From assembly GCA_030433805.1 (NCBI GenBank), contig JARUXA010000002.1, positions 248,001-312,000 on the forward strand: a DNA stretch of 64,000 nucleotides, read 5' to 3'. Positions within the stretch are counted from its first letter, which is position 1, and the number at the start of each line of letters is the position of its first letter. Below, one piece after another: positions 52,953 through 61,382 of the stretch. The notes under the pieces were generated by a model that was not told where the DNA came from, did no database searches, and saw only the letters and a program-made list of their open reading frames with translations. A program made the position numbers and the translations under genes. This stretch comes from Sphingomonas sp. PsM26. GTDB lineage: Bacteria; Pseudomonadota; Alphaproteobacteria; Sphingomonadales; Sphingomonadaceae.

Positions 52953-54259
52953 TGACGTTCACGCGACCCTCGCTCGGGCTGATCGGGCGGGTCGTCGCGA
53001 TCCTGCTGTTCGCGACCCTGGTCGAGTTCGGCATGAGCACAGTATTGTACGAACGCGCGAGCCAGTTTTCGGTCCGCGACGACGAGGGGCGGCGGCTCGC
53101 CGAACATCTGGTCATCGCGCGGCGGTTGATGGCGGATCATCCGCGCTCCGGGCGGGAGGCGATGGCCCGCTCGGTCTCGACCGCGCATTATGCGATGGCG
53201 TGGCACACCGAAGCGCCGCCGCCGAGCGACCCGGCCTTGTCCGAAATGCGCGCCAAGGTGCTCGCCTGGGAGCCGGTGCTCCAGTCCTCGCCGCTGCGGA
53301 TGCGGCTCGAGCCTGCGGTGACGGGCTCCTACGTCTCGGGCGCGGCGGGGTTGCCCGATGGCAGCTGGCTCTATTTCCGCACGGCCGAGGCGATCGACAG
53401 CCTCGACCAGTCGCGCAATCGCATCCTGATCGCACTCGGGATCGCCGGCGTCGTGATGGCGCTTGGGGGCGGGCTGATCGGGCGGACGTTGCGGCCGATG
53501 CGGCTGCTCGCGAGTGCGGCGGATCGGTTCGGGACCGCGGAGGCCGCGCCGCTTGCGGAGGAGGGGCCGACCGAGGTCCGCCGCGTGATCACCGCGTTCA
53601 ACAGGATGCAGGCGCGGATCCAGCAACTCATCACCGATCGCACGCAGGCGCTGGCAGCGGTTGGCCACGATATCCGCACACCGCTCGCGCGGTTGCGCTT
53701 GCGCGCGGAAAGCATCCCGACCGAACCGGTCCGCGACGAAATCCTCGAGGACGTGGCGGAGATGGACGCGATGGTCGGATCGTTGCTCGCGTTCCTCGGC
53801 GGGGAAGACGACCCGGAGAAGCCCGTGCTCGCGGATCTAGGTGTGCTGTGCGCCACGCTCGCTGATGATGCCGCCGACCACGGGCGCGCGGTGACCTATG
53901 TCGGACCCGATCATCTCGAGCATGTCTTCCGGCAGCTCGGCGTCAAGCGGGCGCTGTCGAACCTGGTCGAGAACGGACTGCATCATGGCGAGCACGTTAC
54001 GATCGCGCTCAGTCTCGAACCCGATGCGGTGATCGTGCGGGTCGAGGACGATGGTCCCGGCATTCCGGAAGAACAGCTGCGCAGCGTGCTTGAACCGTTC
54101 GTCCGGCTCGATACCGCCCGGCGGCGCGATACGCTGGGGCTCGGGCTGGGTCTGGCGATCGTGTGTCGCGCGGTCGAGCTCGAGAAGGGCAACCTCACCC
54201 TCAGCAACCGTCTTGAGGGCGGGTTGCGCGCCGAGATCCAGCTGCCACGCACACGCTGA
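52952..54259 (+). CDS. Sensor histidine kinase (EnvZ-like architecture)
   Basis: A 435-residue kinase of the inner membrane, partner of the preceding regulator. Transmembrane helix 1 is at about 10-30, a periplasmic region of roughly 120 residues follows, helix 2 is at about 158-178, then a HAMP region (RTLRPMRLLASAADRFG). HisKA has the phosphorylated His239 in ALAAVGHDIRTPLARLRLRA; the HATPase domain has NLVENGLHHGEH (N box), VEDDGPGIPEEQ (G1) and TLGLGLGLAIV (G2). The signal is unknown. A terminator-like hairpin follows at 54281, ending the operon. Confidence 0.94.
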   Translation: MTFTRPSLGLIGRVVAILLFATLVEFGMSTVLYERASQFSVRDDEGRRLAEHLVIARRLMADHPRSGREAMARSVSTAHYAMAWHTEAPPPSDPALSEMRAKVLAWEPVLQSSPLRMRLEPAVTGSYVSGAAGLPDGSWLYFRTAEAIDSLDQSRNRILIALGIAGVVMALGGGLIGRTLRPMRLLASAADRFGTAEAAPLAEEGPTEVRRVITAFNRMQARIQQLITDRTQALAAVGHDIRTPLARLRLRAESIPTEPVRDEILEDVAEMDAMVGSLLAFLGGEDDPEKPVLADLGVLCATLADDAADHGRAVTYVGPDHLEHVFRQLGVKRALSNLVENGLHHGEHVTIALSLEPDAVIVRVEDDGPGIPEEQLRSVLEPFVRLDTARRRDTLGLGLGLAIVCRAVELEKGNLTLSNRLEGGLRAEIQLPRTR

Positions 54260-54280
54260 CAGGACCGAGATCGTGCCACG

Positions 54281-54309
54281 GGTTTGCCTTTGAACGGCAA
54301 TCCTTTTTT
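54281..54309 (+). terminator. Terminator of the two-component operon
   Basis: GGTTTGCC pairs with GGCAATCC (one internal T-T mismatch) around a 7-base loop, directly followed by six T. It lies 22 bases after the histidine kinase stop. Confidence 0.6.
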
Positions 54310-54404
54310 ACAAACGTGCCGCGTTGCAGCAAGGCGCCACCCGTACCGTTTCCTGTGAAATCCGCGAAATCCATATTGCGGAGCCAACAGCAGGAGCACA
54401 GTGC

Positions 54405-55100
54405 ATGAACGAGCTCATCGGTCGCGTCTTCGACTTTCAGAAGAACGTTTTTCCACAGAGGAGCGCGCTCTACCAGAACCTCGCTGCCAATGGGCAAAGC
54501 CCCAAGGCGCTGATCATCTCATGCTCGGATTCGCGGGTCGTCCCCGAGGAAATCCTCCAGGCTGCACCGGGCGACCTGTTCGTCTGCCGTAACGCGGGCA
54601 ACATCGTCCCGCCGTTCAGCAACGCCAATGGTGGCGTGACCTCGACGGTCGAATTCGCGGTGATGGTGCTTGGCGTGCGCGACATCATTATCTGCGGACA
54701 CTCCGACTGCGGCGCGATGAAGGCGCTGATGAAGCCGGGCTCGCTTGAATCGATGCCGAACGTTGCCGCGTGGCTGCGCCACAGCGATGCCGCGTTCAGC
54801 GTCGTTCGCGACGGGTACCCGGAATTGTCGGGACCGGAGCAGGCACGTGCCGCCGCGCTCGAGAACGTCGTGGTGCAGCTCGCGCATCTGCGGACGCATC
54901 CGTCGGTCGCATCGGGGATCGCGCGTGGCGAGATCGCGTTGCATGGCTGGTTCTTCGACATTCACAACGGTGTCGTGCTGGCACTCGATGGTGCGAGCGG
55001 TCGGTTCGAAGAGATTAGTGAAGGTAACCCGATGCCGGTCGCCTTGGCTGCGCAAAAACGGTTTGCCGCTGGTGAGCCTCTTCTGGAGGCTGCGGAATGA
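54405..55100 (+). CDS. Beta-type carbonic anhydrase
   Basis: A 231-residue zinc enzyme interconverting CO2 and bicarbonate. The ligands are visible: Cys40 and the Asp42-Arg44 dyad in IISCSDSRVVPEE, and His99/Cys102 in IICGHSDCGAMKA. ALHGWFFDIHNGVV is the conserved C-terminal strand. The ATG at 54405 (MNELIGRVFDFQ) has AGGAG 9 bases upstream. Its stop overlaps the ATG of the SulP transporter (ATGA), so the two are co-translated; beta-CA next to SulP is a recurring bicarbonate-handling pair in bacteria. Confidence 0.96.
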   Translation: MNELIGRVFDFQKNVFPQRSALYQNLAANGQSPKALIISCSDSRVVPEEILQAAPGDLFVCRNAGNIVPPFSNANGGVTSTVEFAVMVLGVRDIIICGHSDCGAMKALMKPGSLESMPNVAAWLRHSDAAFSVVRDGYPELSGPEQARAAALENVVVQLAHLRTHPSVASGIARGEIALHGWFFDIHNGVVLALDGASGRFEEISEGNPMPVALAAQKRFAAGEPLLEAAE

Positions 55101-56626
55101 CCAAATTCGGTGTGAAGCTCCCCACGATGGCGGTGGCAACGCGCGATTTCACGGCGTCGATCGTCGTGTTTCTCGTGGCGATGCCGCTGTGCATGGGCAT
55201 TGCGGTCGCGTCCGGCGTGCCGCCGGAAAAGGGGCTGATCACCGGTATCATCGGCGGCATCGTCGTCGGTGCGTTTTCGGGTTCCCCGCTGCAGGTCTCC
55301 GGACCGGCAGCGGGTCTTGCCGTTGTCGTGTTCGAGCTCGTCCGCGACAAGGGCCTTTCGGCGCTTGGTCCGATCCTCATTCTTGCCGGGCTGATCCAGC
55401 TGATCGCCGGCATCGCCAAACTCGGCGGATGGTTCCGCGCGATCTCGCCGGCTGTCGTGCACGGCATGTTGGCCGGCATCGGCGTGCTGATCGTCGTCGG
55501 CCAGTTCCACGTCCTGTTTGACGCACGGCCATTGCCGAGCGGGTTGCAGAACCTTGTGGCAGCGCCCGAACGGTTGATGGGTCTGTCGCCGCTCAACGTC
55601 TCCAACGTCGAACATGCGTTCATGATCGGTGTTCTGACGATCCTCGTCATGCTCGGTTGGGAACGTTTCCGTCCCGCTGCGCTGAAGCAGGTGCCTGCCG
55701 CGCTGATCGGCGTGCTGGTCGGAACGCTGACCGCGTTCGCGCTCGGGCTGCAAATCAACCGCGTCGACGTCCCGCAGTCGATCGTCTCGGCGATCGCGCT
55801 GCCGGGACCCGAATTCCTTGCCAAATGGGTCGATCCGTCGATCATCGTCGCGGCGATCGCGATTGCGTTCATCGCCAGCGCGGAAACGCTGCTGTCGGCG
55901 GCGGCGGTCGACCGGATGCATGACGGTGTGCGGACCGACTACAACAAGGAATTGCGGGCACAGGGCATCGGCAACCTGCTTTGTGGCGTCGCAGGTGCCC
56001 TGCCGATGACGGGCGTGATCGTTCGCAGCTCGGCGAACGTCCAGGCGGGGGCGACATCGCGTCTCTCGACGATGCTGCACGGGGTCTGGATCCTCGGCTT
56101 CGTTGCGTTGCTGCCGTGGTTGCTGCGCGAGATCCCGATGGCGGCGCTCGGCGCGGTGCTGGTGATCACCGGCGTCCGTCTGGTCAGCCTGGCGCATGTC
56201 AAGCATCTGTTCCACAGCTACGGCGTGCTGCCCGCGTTGATCTGGTTCGTAACGCTCGTCACCGTGGTGACGCAGGACCTGTTGACCGGCGTGTTGATTG
56301 GTATCGCGCTGTCGGTGCTGGAGCTCTTGCCCCATGCGCGTCGGCTTGGCCTCAATGTCAACCGGACGGCGGGCACGAACGGGACCGACATGGCCTTGTC
56401 AGGCAGCGCGACCTTCGTGACGCTGCCCAAACTGTCGGACACGCTGGAATCGCTTCCGTTGCGCGGGCCCGATCACGGGATCGTGCGGATGGACGTATCC
56501 GGGCTGACCAAGGTCGACCATACCTGTGCCGAATTGCTCAAGGAGTTCATGTCGCGGCGTCGTGCAGGCGGCAACCCGGTCGAACTCACTGGCGCGTCTC
56601 CCAAGTTGGCAGCGATGATGGCCTGA
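55097..56626 (+). CDS. SulP-family anion transporter (probable bicarbonate transporter)
   Basis: A 509-residue inner-membrane protein with about 11-12 helices and the SulP motif set: SIVVFLVAMPLCMGIAVASG, SPLQVSGPAAGLAVVVFELV and the later ASAETLLSAAAVDRMHDG. A short STAS-like domain is at the C terminus (about 425-505, IVRMDVSGLTKVDHTCAELL). Family members carry sulfate, bicarbonate or dicarboxylates. The coupling with beta-carbonic anhydrase makes bicarbonate the best guess (inference). It is followed 170 bases later by a TorF porin with a structured leader. Confidence 0.93.
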   Translation: MTKFGVKLPTMAVATRDFTASIVVFLVAMPLCMGIAVASGVPPEKGLITGIIGGIVVGAFSGSPLQVSGPAAGLAVVVFELVRDKGLSALGPILILAGLIQLIAGIAKLGGWFRAISPAVVHGMLAGIGVLIVVGQFHVLFDARPLPSGLQNLVAAPERLMGLSPLNVSNVEHAFMIGVLTILVMLGWERFRPAALKQVPAALIGVLVGTLTAFALGLQINRVDVPQSIVSAIALPGPEFLAKWVDPSIIVAAIAIAFIASAETLLSAAAVDRMHDGVRTDYNKELRAQGIGNLLCGVAGALPMTGVIVRSSANVQAGATSRLSTMLHGVWILGFVALLPWLLREIPMAALGAVLVITGVRLVSLAHVKHLFHSYGVLPALIWFVTLVTVVTQDLLTGVLIGIALSVLELLPHARRLGLNVNRTAGTNGTDMALSGSATFVTLPKLSDTLESLPLRGPDHGIVRMDVSGLTKVDHTCAELLKEFMSRRRAGGNPVELTGASPKLAAMMA

Positions 56627-56699
56627 CGACCCCACTCCTCAGCAATACTTTGTTACAGAGTAGCAATGTGTCATTGAGGGAGTGACTGATAGAGGATGC

Positions 56700-56796
56700 T
56701 GGTGCGAGTCGACCGTCCACCACTGCCTTCGGGCAGTGAGAGGGGCGGCAGCTCCGCCCCAGGCGGGAACCTTTCCTTGGATCAGAAGGGTATCCC
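56700..56796 (+). promoter_or_regulatory. Structured 5' leader with three hairpins; last one encloses the Shine-Dalgarno
   Basis: Hairpin 1 is CACTGCC-TTCG-GGCAGTG (56721-56738) with a UUCG tetraloop. Hairpin 2 is GGGGCGG-CAGCT-CCGCCCC (56742-56760). Hairpin 3 pairs GGGA + ACCTTTC (56765-56775) with GAAGGGT + TCCC (56785-56796, one bulged A and one G-U pair), covering the AAGGG ribosome-binding site and ending right at the ATG at 56797. This layout could control translation of the porin by ligand, temperature or protein. It does not match a riboswitch class I can name. Confidence 0.6.
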
Positions 56797-57606
56797 ATGT
56801 TGCGCTATTGTATTGTCTCAACCCTGTGTCTCGCCGCCGTTCCGGCTGCCGCGCAGGAAACCGCGCCACCTCCGCCGGCGACGGTCACCGGCAATGTCGC
56901 CTTGGTATCGGACTATCGTTTCCGCGGCGTTTCCCAATCTGATGAAGAGATTGCCGTCCAGGGCGGCGTCACGATCACGCATGAGAGCGGCTTTTACGGC
57001 GGCTTTTGGGGATCGAACCTGTCCGGCTGGGGCACGTTCGGCGGCGCCAATATCGAACTGGATCTGATCGGCGGCTACAAGCGCACGATCGGCAACGGCA
57101 CGGTCGATGTCGGCCTCACCTGGTACATGTACCCGGGCGGCGCAGCGAATACCGACTTTGCCGAACCCTATGCCAAGGTGAGCGGGACGCTCGGTCCGGC
57201 AACGTTGCTGGCCGGCGTCGCCTATGCGCCCAAGCAGCGGGCGCTAGGCAACTTCTCCAATACGCCGGAAAGCCGTGGCCAGAGCCAGGACAATCTGTAC
57301 CTGTGGGGCGATACGAGTGTCGGCATTCCCACCACCAAGATGACGGCCAAGGCGCACATCGGCTATTCCAAGGGCAATCCCGGCCTTGGGCCAAACGGCA
57401 CGAGCGTGACCCCGACCGGCGAATATTGGGACTGGCTGGTGGGACTCGATTACGTCGTCGGGCCGCTGACCTTCGGTGCGGCCTATGTCGACACCGATAT
57501 CAGCAACCGCGAGGCCGCTTACCTGCAGCCGAACTTCTCGCGGACCAAGAACGGCGAATCAATCGCGAATGGAAAAATCCTGTTCTCGATCTCAGCGGCT
57601 TTCTGA
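56797..57606 (+). CDS. TorF-family putative porin
   Basis: A 269-residue outer-membrane beta-barrel of the TorF type. It has a signal peptide (CIVSTLCLAAVPAAAQ), the family signature ALVSDYRFRGVSQSDEEIAV after cleavage, and ends with a C-terminal Phe strand (ILFSISAAF). Comparable proteins are proposed porins or channels; the substrate is not known. The position after beta-CA and SulP suggests a role in anion/bicarbonate passage across the outer membrane (inference). The ATG at 56797 is set by the signal peptide; AAGGG is present but buried in a hairpin of the leader. A strong terminator follows. Confidence 0.9.
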   Translation: MLRYCIVSTLCLAAVPAAAQETAPPPPATVTGNVALVSDYRFRGVSQSDEEIAVQGGVTITHESGFYGGFWGSNLSGWGTFGGANIELDLIGGYKRTIGNGTVDVGLTWYMYPGGAANTDFAEPYAKVSGTLGPATLLAGVAYAPKQRALGNFSNTPESRGQSQDNLYLWGDTSVGIPTTKMTAKAHIGYSKGNPGLGPNGTSVTPTGEYWDWLVGLDYVVGPLTFGAAYVDTDISNREAAYLQPNFSRTKNGESIANGKILFSISAAF

Positions 57607-57641
57607 TGATACGGTAACGGAACGGCGAAAGCCGGGTACGG

Positions 57642-57673
57642 ACGCGCGTGGTGTGACGACACCCGCGCGTTTT
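57642..57673 (+). terminator. Rho-independent terminator after TorF gene
   Basis: ACGCGCG-(T)-GGTGT pairs with ACACC-CGCGCGT around the loop GACG, a 12-bp stem with one bulge, followed by TTTTG. It is 36 bases past the stop codon. Confidence 0.8.
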
Positions 57674-57707
57674 GTATGTGTAGCGATGTTTCCCGGAGAA
57701 CTGACGT

Positions 57708-58298
57708 ATGAGCGACCGCATCCTGATCTTCTACGGCTCCTACCGGTCGGATCGCCTGGGCATTCGCTTGGCTGAGTACCTCGTGACGGCGTTCCGTGCG
57801 CGTGGCGCGAGCCCCGAACTCATCGATGCGAAGGCGGTCGACCTTCCGATGCTCGATCGCATGTACAAGGAATATCCGACCGGGACCGCACCCGCGGCGA
57901 TGGAGGCACTCGCGGCCAAGATCCGTGCGGCGGATGCGTTCGTGTTCGTCGCGGGGGAGTATAACTGGAGCGTCCAGCCGGGCCTCAAGAACCTCACCGA
58001 CCATTTCCTCGAGGAATGGTATTGGCGTCCGGCGGCGATCGCGAGCTATTCGGCGGGGCGCCTGGCGGGTGCGCGTTCGGCGACGGCATGGCACGGGATT
58101 CTGTCCGAAATGGGCATGGTCGTCACCTCGGCTCCGCTCGCGGTCGGCGGGATCGGCAAGGCGTTCGATGCCGAGGGTAATCCGGTCGGGGAGGGCGGTG
58201 CAGCCGCCGCCAAGGCGTTTCCGCGGTTTGCCGACGATCTTGCCTGGTGGACCGAAGCCGCCCGCGCGCAACGCGAGCGGCGCGATCCACCCTATTGA
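57708..58298 (+). CDS. NADPH-dependent FMN reductase family protein
   Basis: A 196-residue flavodoxin-like reductase. The N-terminal FMN phosphate loop is ILIFYGSYRSDRLGIRLAEY, and GEYNWSVQPGLKNLTDHF is the conserved loop contacting flavin (usually PEYN.S.P..LKN). It probably reduces FMN, quinones or azo compounds with NADPH. The ATG at 57708 has GGAG 9 bases upstream. It is convergent with the Hsp70-like gene, with the two stops only 4 bases apart. Confidence 0.92.
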   Translation: MSDRILIFYGSYRSDRLGIRLAEYLVTAFRARGASPELIDAKAVDLPMLDRMYKEYPTGTAPAAMEALAAKIRAADAFVFVAGEYNWSVQPGLKNLTDHFLEEWYWRPAAIASYSAGRLAGARSATAWHGILSEMGMVVTSAPLAVGGIGKAFDAEGNPVGEGGAAAAKAFPRFADDLAWWTEAARAQRERRDPPY

Positions 58299-58302
58299 TG
58301 CG

Positions 58303-59607
58303 TCAGGCGGCCCAGGCCGCCAGATCGTCCTGTTCACCGATCTGCGCGAGGCCATGCGCGATCGACGTCAGCTCACCACCGCTCGCGATGCGATCATCGC
58401 CGAAGCGCTCGGTGAACATGCGCCGCACGCGCGGCGTCAGCGACGAGCCGCCGGTGAGGAACACGCGGTCGATGGTGGCTGCGGTGGTCGCCGACATTTC
58501 GAGCACGTGATCGACCGCGGTTTCGATCCGCGCGATATCGGGGGCGATCCACGTTTCGAACTGCGCCCGGGTGACATCTGCCTCGATCGACAAGCCCCCG
58601 CCCTGGAAGTGGAAATGCGCGTGTTCGTTGCGCGAAAGGTCGCGTTTCACGCGCCCGACCGCCTCGTGCAGTGGAAACCCCAGTTCTTCCTCGATCACCG
58701 CGATCATCCGCCCGATCGCGTCCGGGTCGAGCGCCGACTTACGCAGCTTCTCTAGCTCCGCAATGGTCCGGCGGTTGCGCATCAGCGCAAGCCGCGACCA
58801 GTCCGCGAAGTCGGCGAAATAGCCGCGCGGGATTTCGAGGATCTTGTCGAACGAGCGATACGAACCGCCTTCGCCGAGCAACGGCATGACGAGCTGTTCG
58901 ACGATCCGCGCATCGAACCGGTCGCCCGCGATCCCGACGCCGGCATGGCCGAGCGGTACACAGCGCCGCGCCGCGCCGGGGGCTTCGATCCGCACCACCG
59001 AAAAGTCGCTCGTCCCGCCACCGAAGTCGGCGACTAGGATCGTCGCGGGGTCGCTGATTCGCGACGCGTAGCTGAACGCCGCGCCAAGTGGTTCGTAGAC
59101 ATAATGCACTTCCGCGCCGAGCTTGCCGAACATCAGGTCATAGCGTTGCCGCGCCAGCGCCGCGTCGGGGCGGTGCCCGGCATATTCGACCGGACGCCCG
59201 ACCACGATCCGCGACGCGCGCTCCAGCATCCCGTTCGACCGCGCCGCCATCTTGTCGAGGAACGTCTGGCCCAGATCCTCGAACCGATACCGTCGATCGA
59301 AGATCGTCGCGTGCTCGAACGTCGGGTTGGCCGCCACCGACTTGAACGACTGCAGGAAGCGGCTGCCTTGCGGATATTCCAGATATTCGGCGATCGCCCA
59401 CGGTCCGGCTTCCGCGGCGATACCGCCTTTGACGGTATCGTCTTCCCAGAAGCACAGGGCGGACCGGAAGGCGGCATCCGGTCCGTCCGGTGCCTCGAGC
59501 GGGAGCAAGTCGGACATACCGCCACGCGCGATCGCGGCGACCGAGTTGGTCGTCCCGAAATCGAGGCCGAGCGTGAAGGGGGCGGGGGAGGAACGCGGAT
59601 CGGACAT
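58303..59607 (-). CDS. Hsp70-family protein (YegD-like)
   Basis: A 434-residue member of the Hsp70/actin ATPase superfamily that lacks the substrate-binding domain of DnaK. Phosphate-1 motif LGLDFGTTNSVAAIA, phosphate-2 motif VADFGGGTSDFSVV and adenosine motif RVFLTGGSSLTPRV are all present. YegD-like proteins are proposed chaperone-type ATPases of unclear function. The ATG at 59607 begins MSDPRSSPAPFTLGLDFG; an upstream codon at 59643 is less likely. It has no obvious operon partner. Confidence 0.92.
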   Translation of the reverse strand: MSDPRSSPAPFTLGLDFGTTNSVAAIARGGMSDLLPLEAPDGPDAAFRSALCFWEDDTVKGGIAAEAGPWAIAEYLEYPQGSRFLQSFKSVAANPTFEHATIFDRRYRFEDLGQTFLDKMAARSNGMLERASRIVVGRPVEYAGHRPDAALARQRYDLMFGKLGAEVHYVYEPLGAAFSYASRISDPATILVADFGGGTSDFSVVRIEAPGAARRCVPLGHAGVGIAGDRFDARIVEQLVMPLLGEGGSYRSFDKILEIPRGYFADFADWSRLALMRNRRTIAELEKLRKSALDPDAIGRMIAVIEEELGFPLHEAVGRVKRDLSRNEHAHFHFQGGGLSIEADVTRAQFETWIAPDIARIETAVDHVLEMSATTAATIDRVFLTGGSSLTPRVRRMFTERFGDDRIASGGELTSIAHGLAQIGEQDDLAAWAA

Positions 59608-59658
59608 GCGCGTGCCGCTACACAGGACGGGGCAATAGCGCAAAGCCTGAGCGGTGGA

Positions 59659-60279
59659 TCACGGCCAGTGGATCGGGACGTCGTTGGGCGACCACGGATC
59701 GAAACGGACCATGACGGTCTCGAACAGCGCCGATTGCAGGTGGCGCGCGAGCCAGTCCTGTACCCGCGGTAAGGGCTGTTGCGCGAACCAGTCGGGGTCG
59801 ATCGCGGCGAATTGCCGGACGAACGGCATGATCGCAGCGTCCGTCAGGGAACGCCGGGTCCCGCAGAGGTTATCGTGCCGCGCCAGACGCTGCTCCAGCA
59901 GACCGAGCCATTCGACCGCGGCGATGCGGTGCGCGACGGGATCGGACGCGTGGCGTTCGGGGTATTTGGTGCGGTCGAGATGGTGTTTGAACCGGTCGTC
60001 GCAGTCCGCGATCAGCGCGCGGTCGTCGCCGTCGAGCCAGGCTTCGGGATCGTGCCGGTGTAATGCCCACCGCATGATATCGATGCTCTGGTCGATCACG
60101 CCACCTCCGGCGAGGACGAGCACGGGTACGGTCCCCTTGGGGGAGGCCGCAAGCATCGCCTCCGGCTTGGCGCGAAGCCTGATCTCCCGCACTTCGACCC
60201 GGACGCCGCTCACCGCAAGCGCGAGCCGCGCCCGCATCGCATAGGGGCATCGCCGGAAGGTGTAGAGCGTGTCGACCAT
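59659..60279 (-). CDS. Glutathione S-transferase-like protein
   Basis: A 206-residue protein with a thioredoxin-fold N terminus (TLYTFRRCPYAMRARLALAV, with a CPYA active-site Cys) and KGTVPVLVLAGGGVIDQSIDI for glutathione binding. The helical C-terminal domain is shorter and more divergent (RFKHHLDRTKYPERHASD). The CPYA motif is typical of omega/glutaredoxin-like GSTs that act as thiol transferases. The ATG at 60279 follows the RNase H-like stop by 2 bases; a GTG at 60285 overlapping that stop is the alternative. It is coupled to that gene. Confidence 0.88.
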   Translation of the reverse strand: MVDTLYTFRRCPYAMRARLALAVSGVRVEVREIRLRAKPEAMLAASPKGTVPVLVLAGGGVIDQSIDIMRWALHRHDPEAWLDGDDRALIADCDDRFKHHLDRTKYPERHASDPVAHRIAAVEWLGLLEQRLARHDNLCGTRRSLTDAAIMPFVRQFAAIDPDWFAQQPLPRVQDWLARHLQSALFETVMVRFDPWSPNDVPIHWP

Positions 60280-60281
60280 CG

Positions 60282-60665
60282 TCACCGCGCATGAAACCGC
60301 GCGAGCGCGATGCCTGCGAGGTTCTGCGTGCGCTTGATGTAGCGGATCGGGGGCAGGGTGCCGCCCGCCAGCGCCAGCAGGGTAGCGCGATGCTCGGCGG
60401 ATGGGCCGCGGCAGCGGTGCGCATCCGATGCCTGGGCGATGACGGCGGCGGCGTCTCCGAGCAGGACATAGGCGCCGCGGGCAAGACCCAAATCACGGGC
60501 GAGCCGCTCGGCCGCGATGAGCGCCAGCCATTCCGCCGTCATGCTCGATCCTTCTCCAAGATCGCGGTGGATGTGCGTCTGCCCCCGCGCAACGACCGCA
60601 ATCTCCATCCGCCCCGGGTTCGGTTGGCAACCGCCATCGAAGAAGATCTTGATGCCGGCGGGCAT
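60282..60665 (-). CDS. RNase H-fold protein (ribonuclease HI family)
   Basis: A 127-residue protein with the RNase H fold. Catalytic-type acidic residues are Asp10 (IKIFFDGGCQPNPGRM), Glu45 (SMTAEWLALIAAERLA) and Asp71 (VLLGDAAAVI). The fourth acidic residue normally in the C-terminal NxxAD motif is replaced (RTQNLAGIALARFH), so activity may be altered. It may process RNA-DNA hybrids or bind nucleic acids. It ends overlapping or abutting the GST-like gene, forming a two-gene unit. Confidence 0.83.
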   Translation of the reverse strand: MPAGIKIFFDGGCQPNPGRMEIAVVARGQTHIHRDLGEGSSMTAEWLALIAAERLARDLGLARGAYVLLGDAAAVIAQASDAHRCRGPSAEHRATLLALAGGTLPPIRYIKRTQNLAGIALARFHAR

Positions 60666-60733
60666 GGTGGCGGTGTTCTGTCCGGGTTGGTTGCGGCAGG
60701 AACCCGATACCGGGGTCGTCCCGAAAGTTCCAG

Positions 60734-61381
60734 TCAGCTGCGGGGTGCGGATGGCAATCGAAGGGTCGGGAAGGTTTCGCCGGGGGTATGCTGCTCGGGC
60801 AGGATATAGACGATCCCGTCGGCTGGCCTGAACAATGGCGCGACCACGGTCTCGTAGAAGATGCGCGGAACGTTGATGCAGCCGAACGACACGCGATTGT
60901 CGTCCGTGGTGGGGGTCGCAAGCCGCGTCAGGCGATGTTCGATGCGGCTCGTCGTGACGACGCGGTGCAGTGACAAGCCGGTGTCATAGTCGATCCACAG
61001 CACGTCTTCGTGCAGGTCCCGTCCGATCCGGGCATCGAACCGACCCGCCTGGGTGATGCGGTCGGCCGGGCCGATCTGCGCGAGGGGCCGCGATCCGATG
61101 CCTGCCGGCGGCACGTCGCCACGCGCCGCCCCGAGCAGCGCGGGCGTGCCGCCGCGCACGGTTCCGTCCGCGTCGTACGCGACCACCTGCGCCGCTACCT
61201 TGTCGACGATTAGAAAGGGGCGGCCATGCGTATCCCCGGACGCGACGATCTGCGTGGCGAGCGCCCGTATTGCAGACGTCTCGAGCGGGGGCGAAACCGG
61301 ATCCGCTCGCGCGCTGCCTGTCGCCGCAACGAGCAGCGCTGTGGCGAGCGTCGCGCGGCGGCAGGATCGACCCCAAGGCAC
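60734..61381 (-). CDS. L,D-transpeptidase (YkuD-type catalytic Cys)
   Basis: A 215-residue exported protein with a signal peptide (ATLATALLVAATGSARA) and a YkuD-like domain. The catalytic Cys168 is in NRVSFGCINVP and the conserved His139 in GLSLHRVVTT, similar to the S-x-G-C pattern of L,D-transpeptidases. Such enzymes link peptidoglycan peptides to each other or to outer-membrane proteins. The GTG start at 61381 is 1 base after the stop of the exoprotein gene, implying co-translation. The link to a secreted adhesin-like protein is unusual. Confidence 0.85.
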   Translation of the reverse strand: MPWGRSCRRATLATALLVAATGSARADPVSPPLETSAIRALATQIVASGDTHGRPFLIVDKVAAQVVAYDADGTVRGGTPALLGAARGDVPPAGIGSRPLAQIGPADRITQAGRFDARIGRDLHEDVLWIDYDTGLSLHRVVTTSRIEHRLTRLATPTTDDNRVSFGCINVPRIFYETVVAPLFRPADGIVYILPEQHTPGETFPTLRLPSAPRS

Positions 61382-61382
61382 G

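Noticed and set aside
56690..56745. GGTGCGAGTC...CCACTG in the porin leader, considered as a cobalamin riboswitch core
   Set aside because: Only a short superficial match; the remaining conserved elements of the B12 box and its kissing loop are not visible, and TorF is not a known B12-regulated gene.
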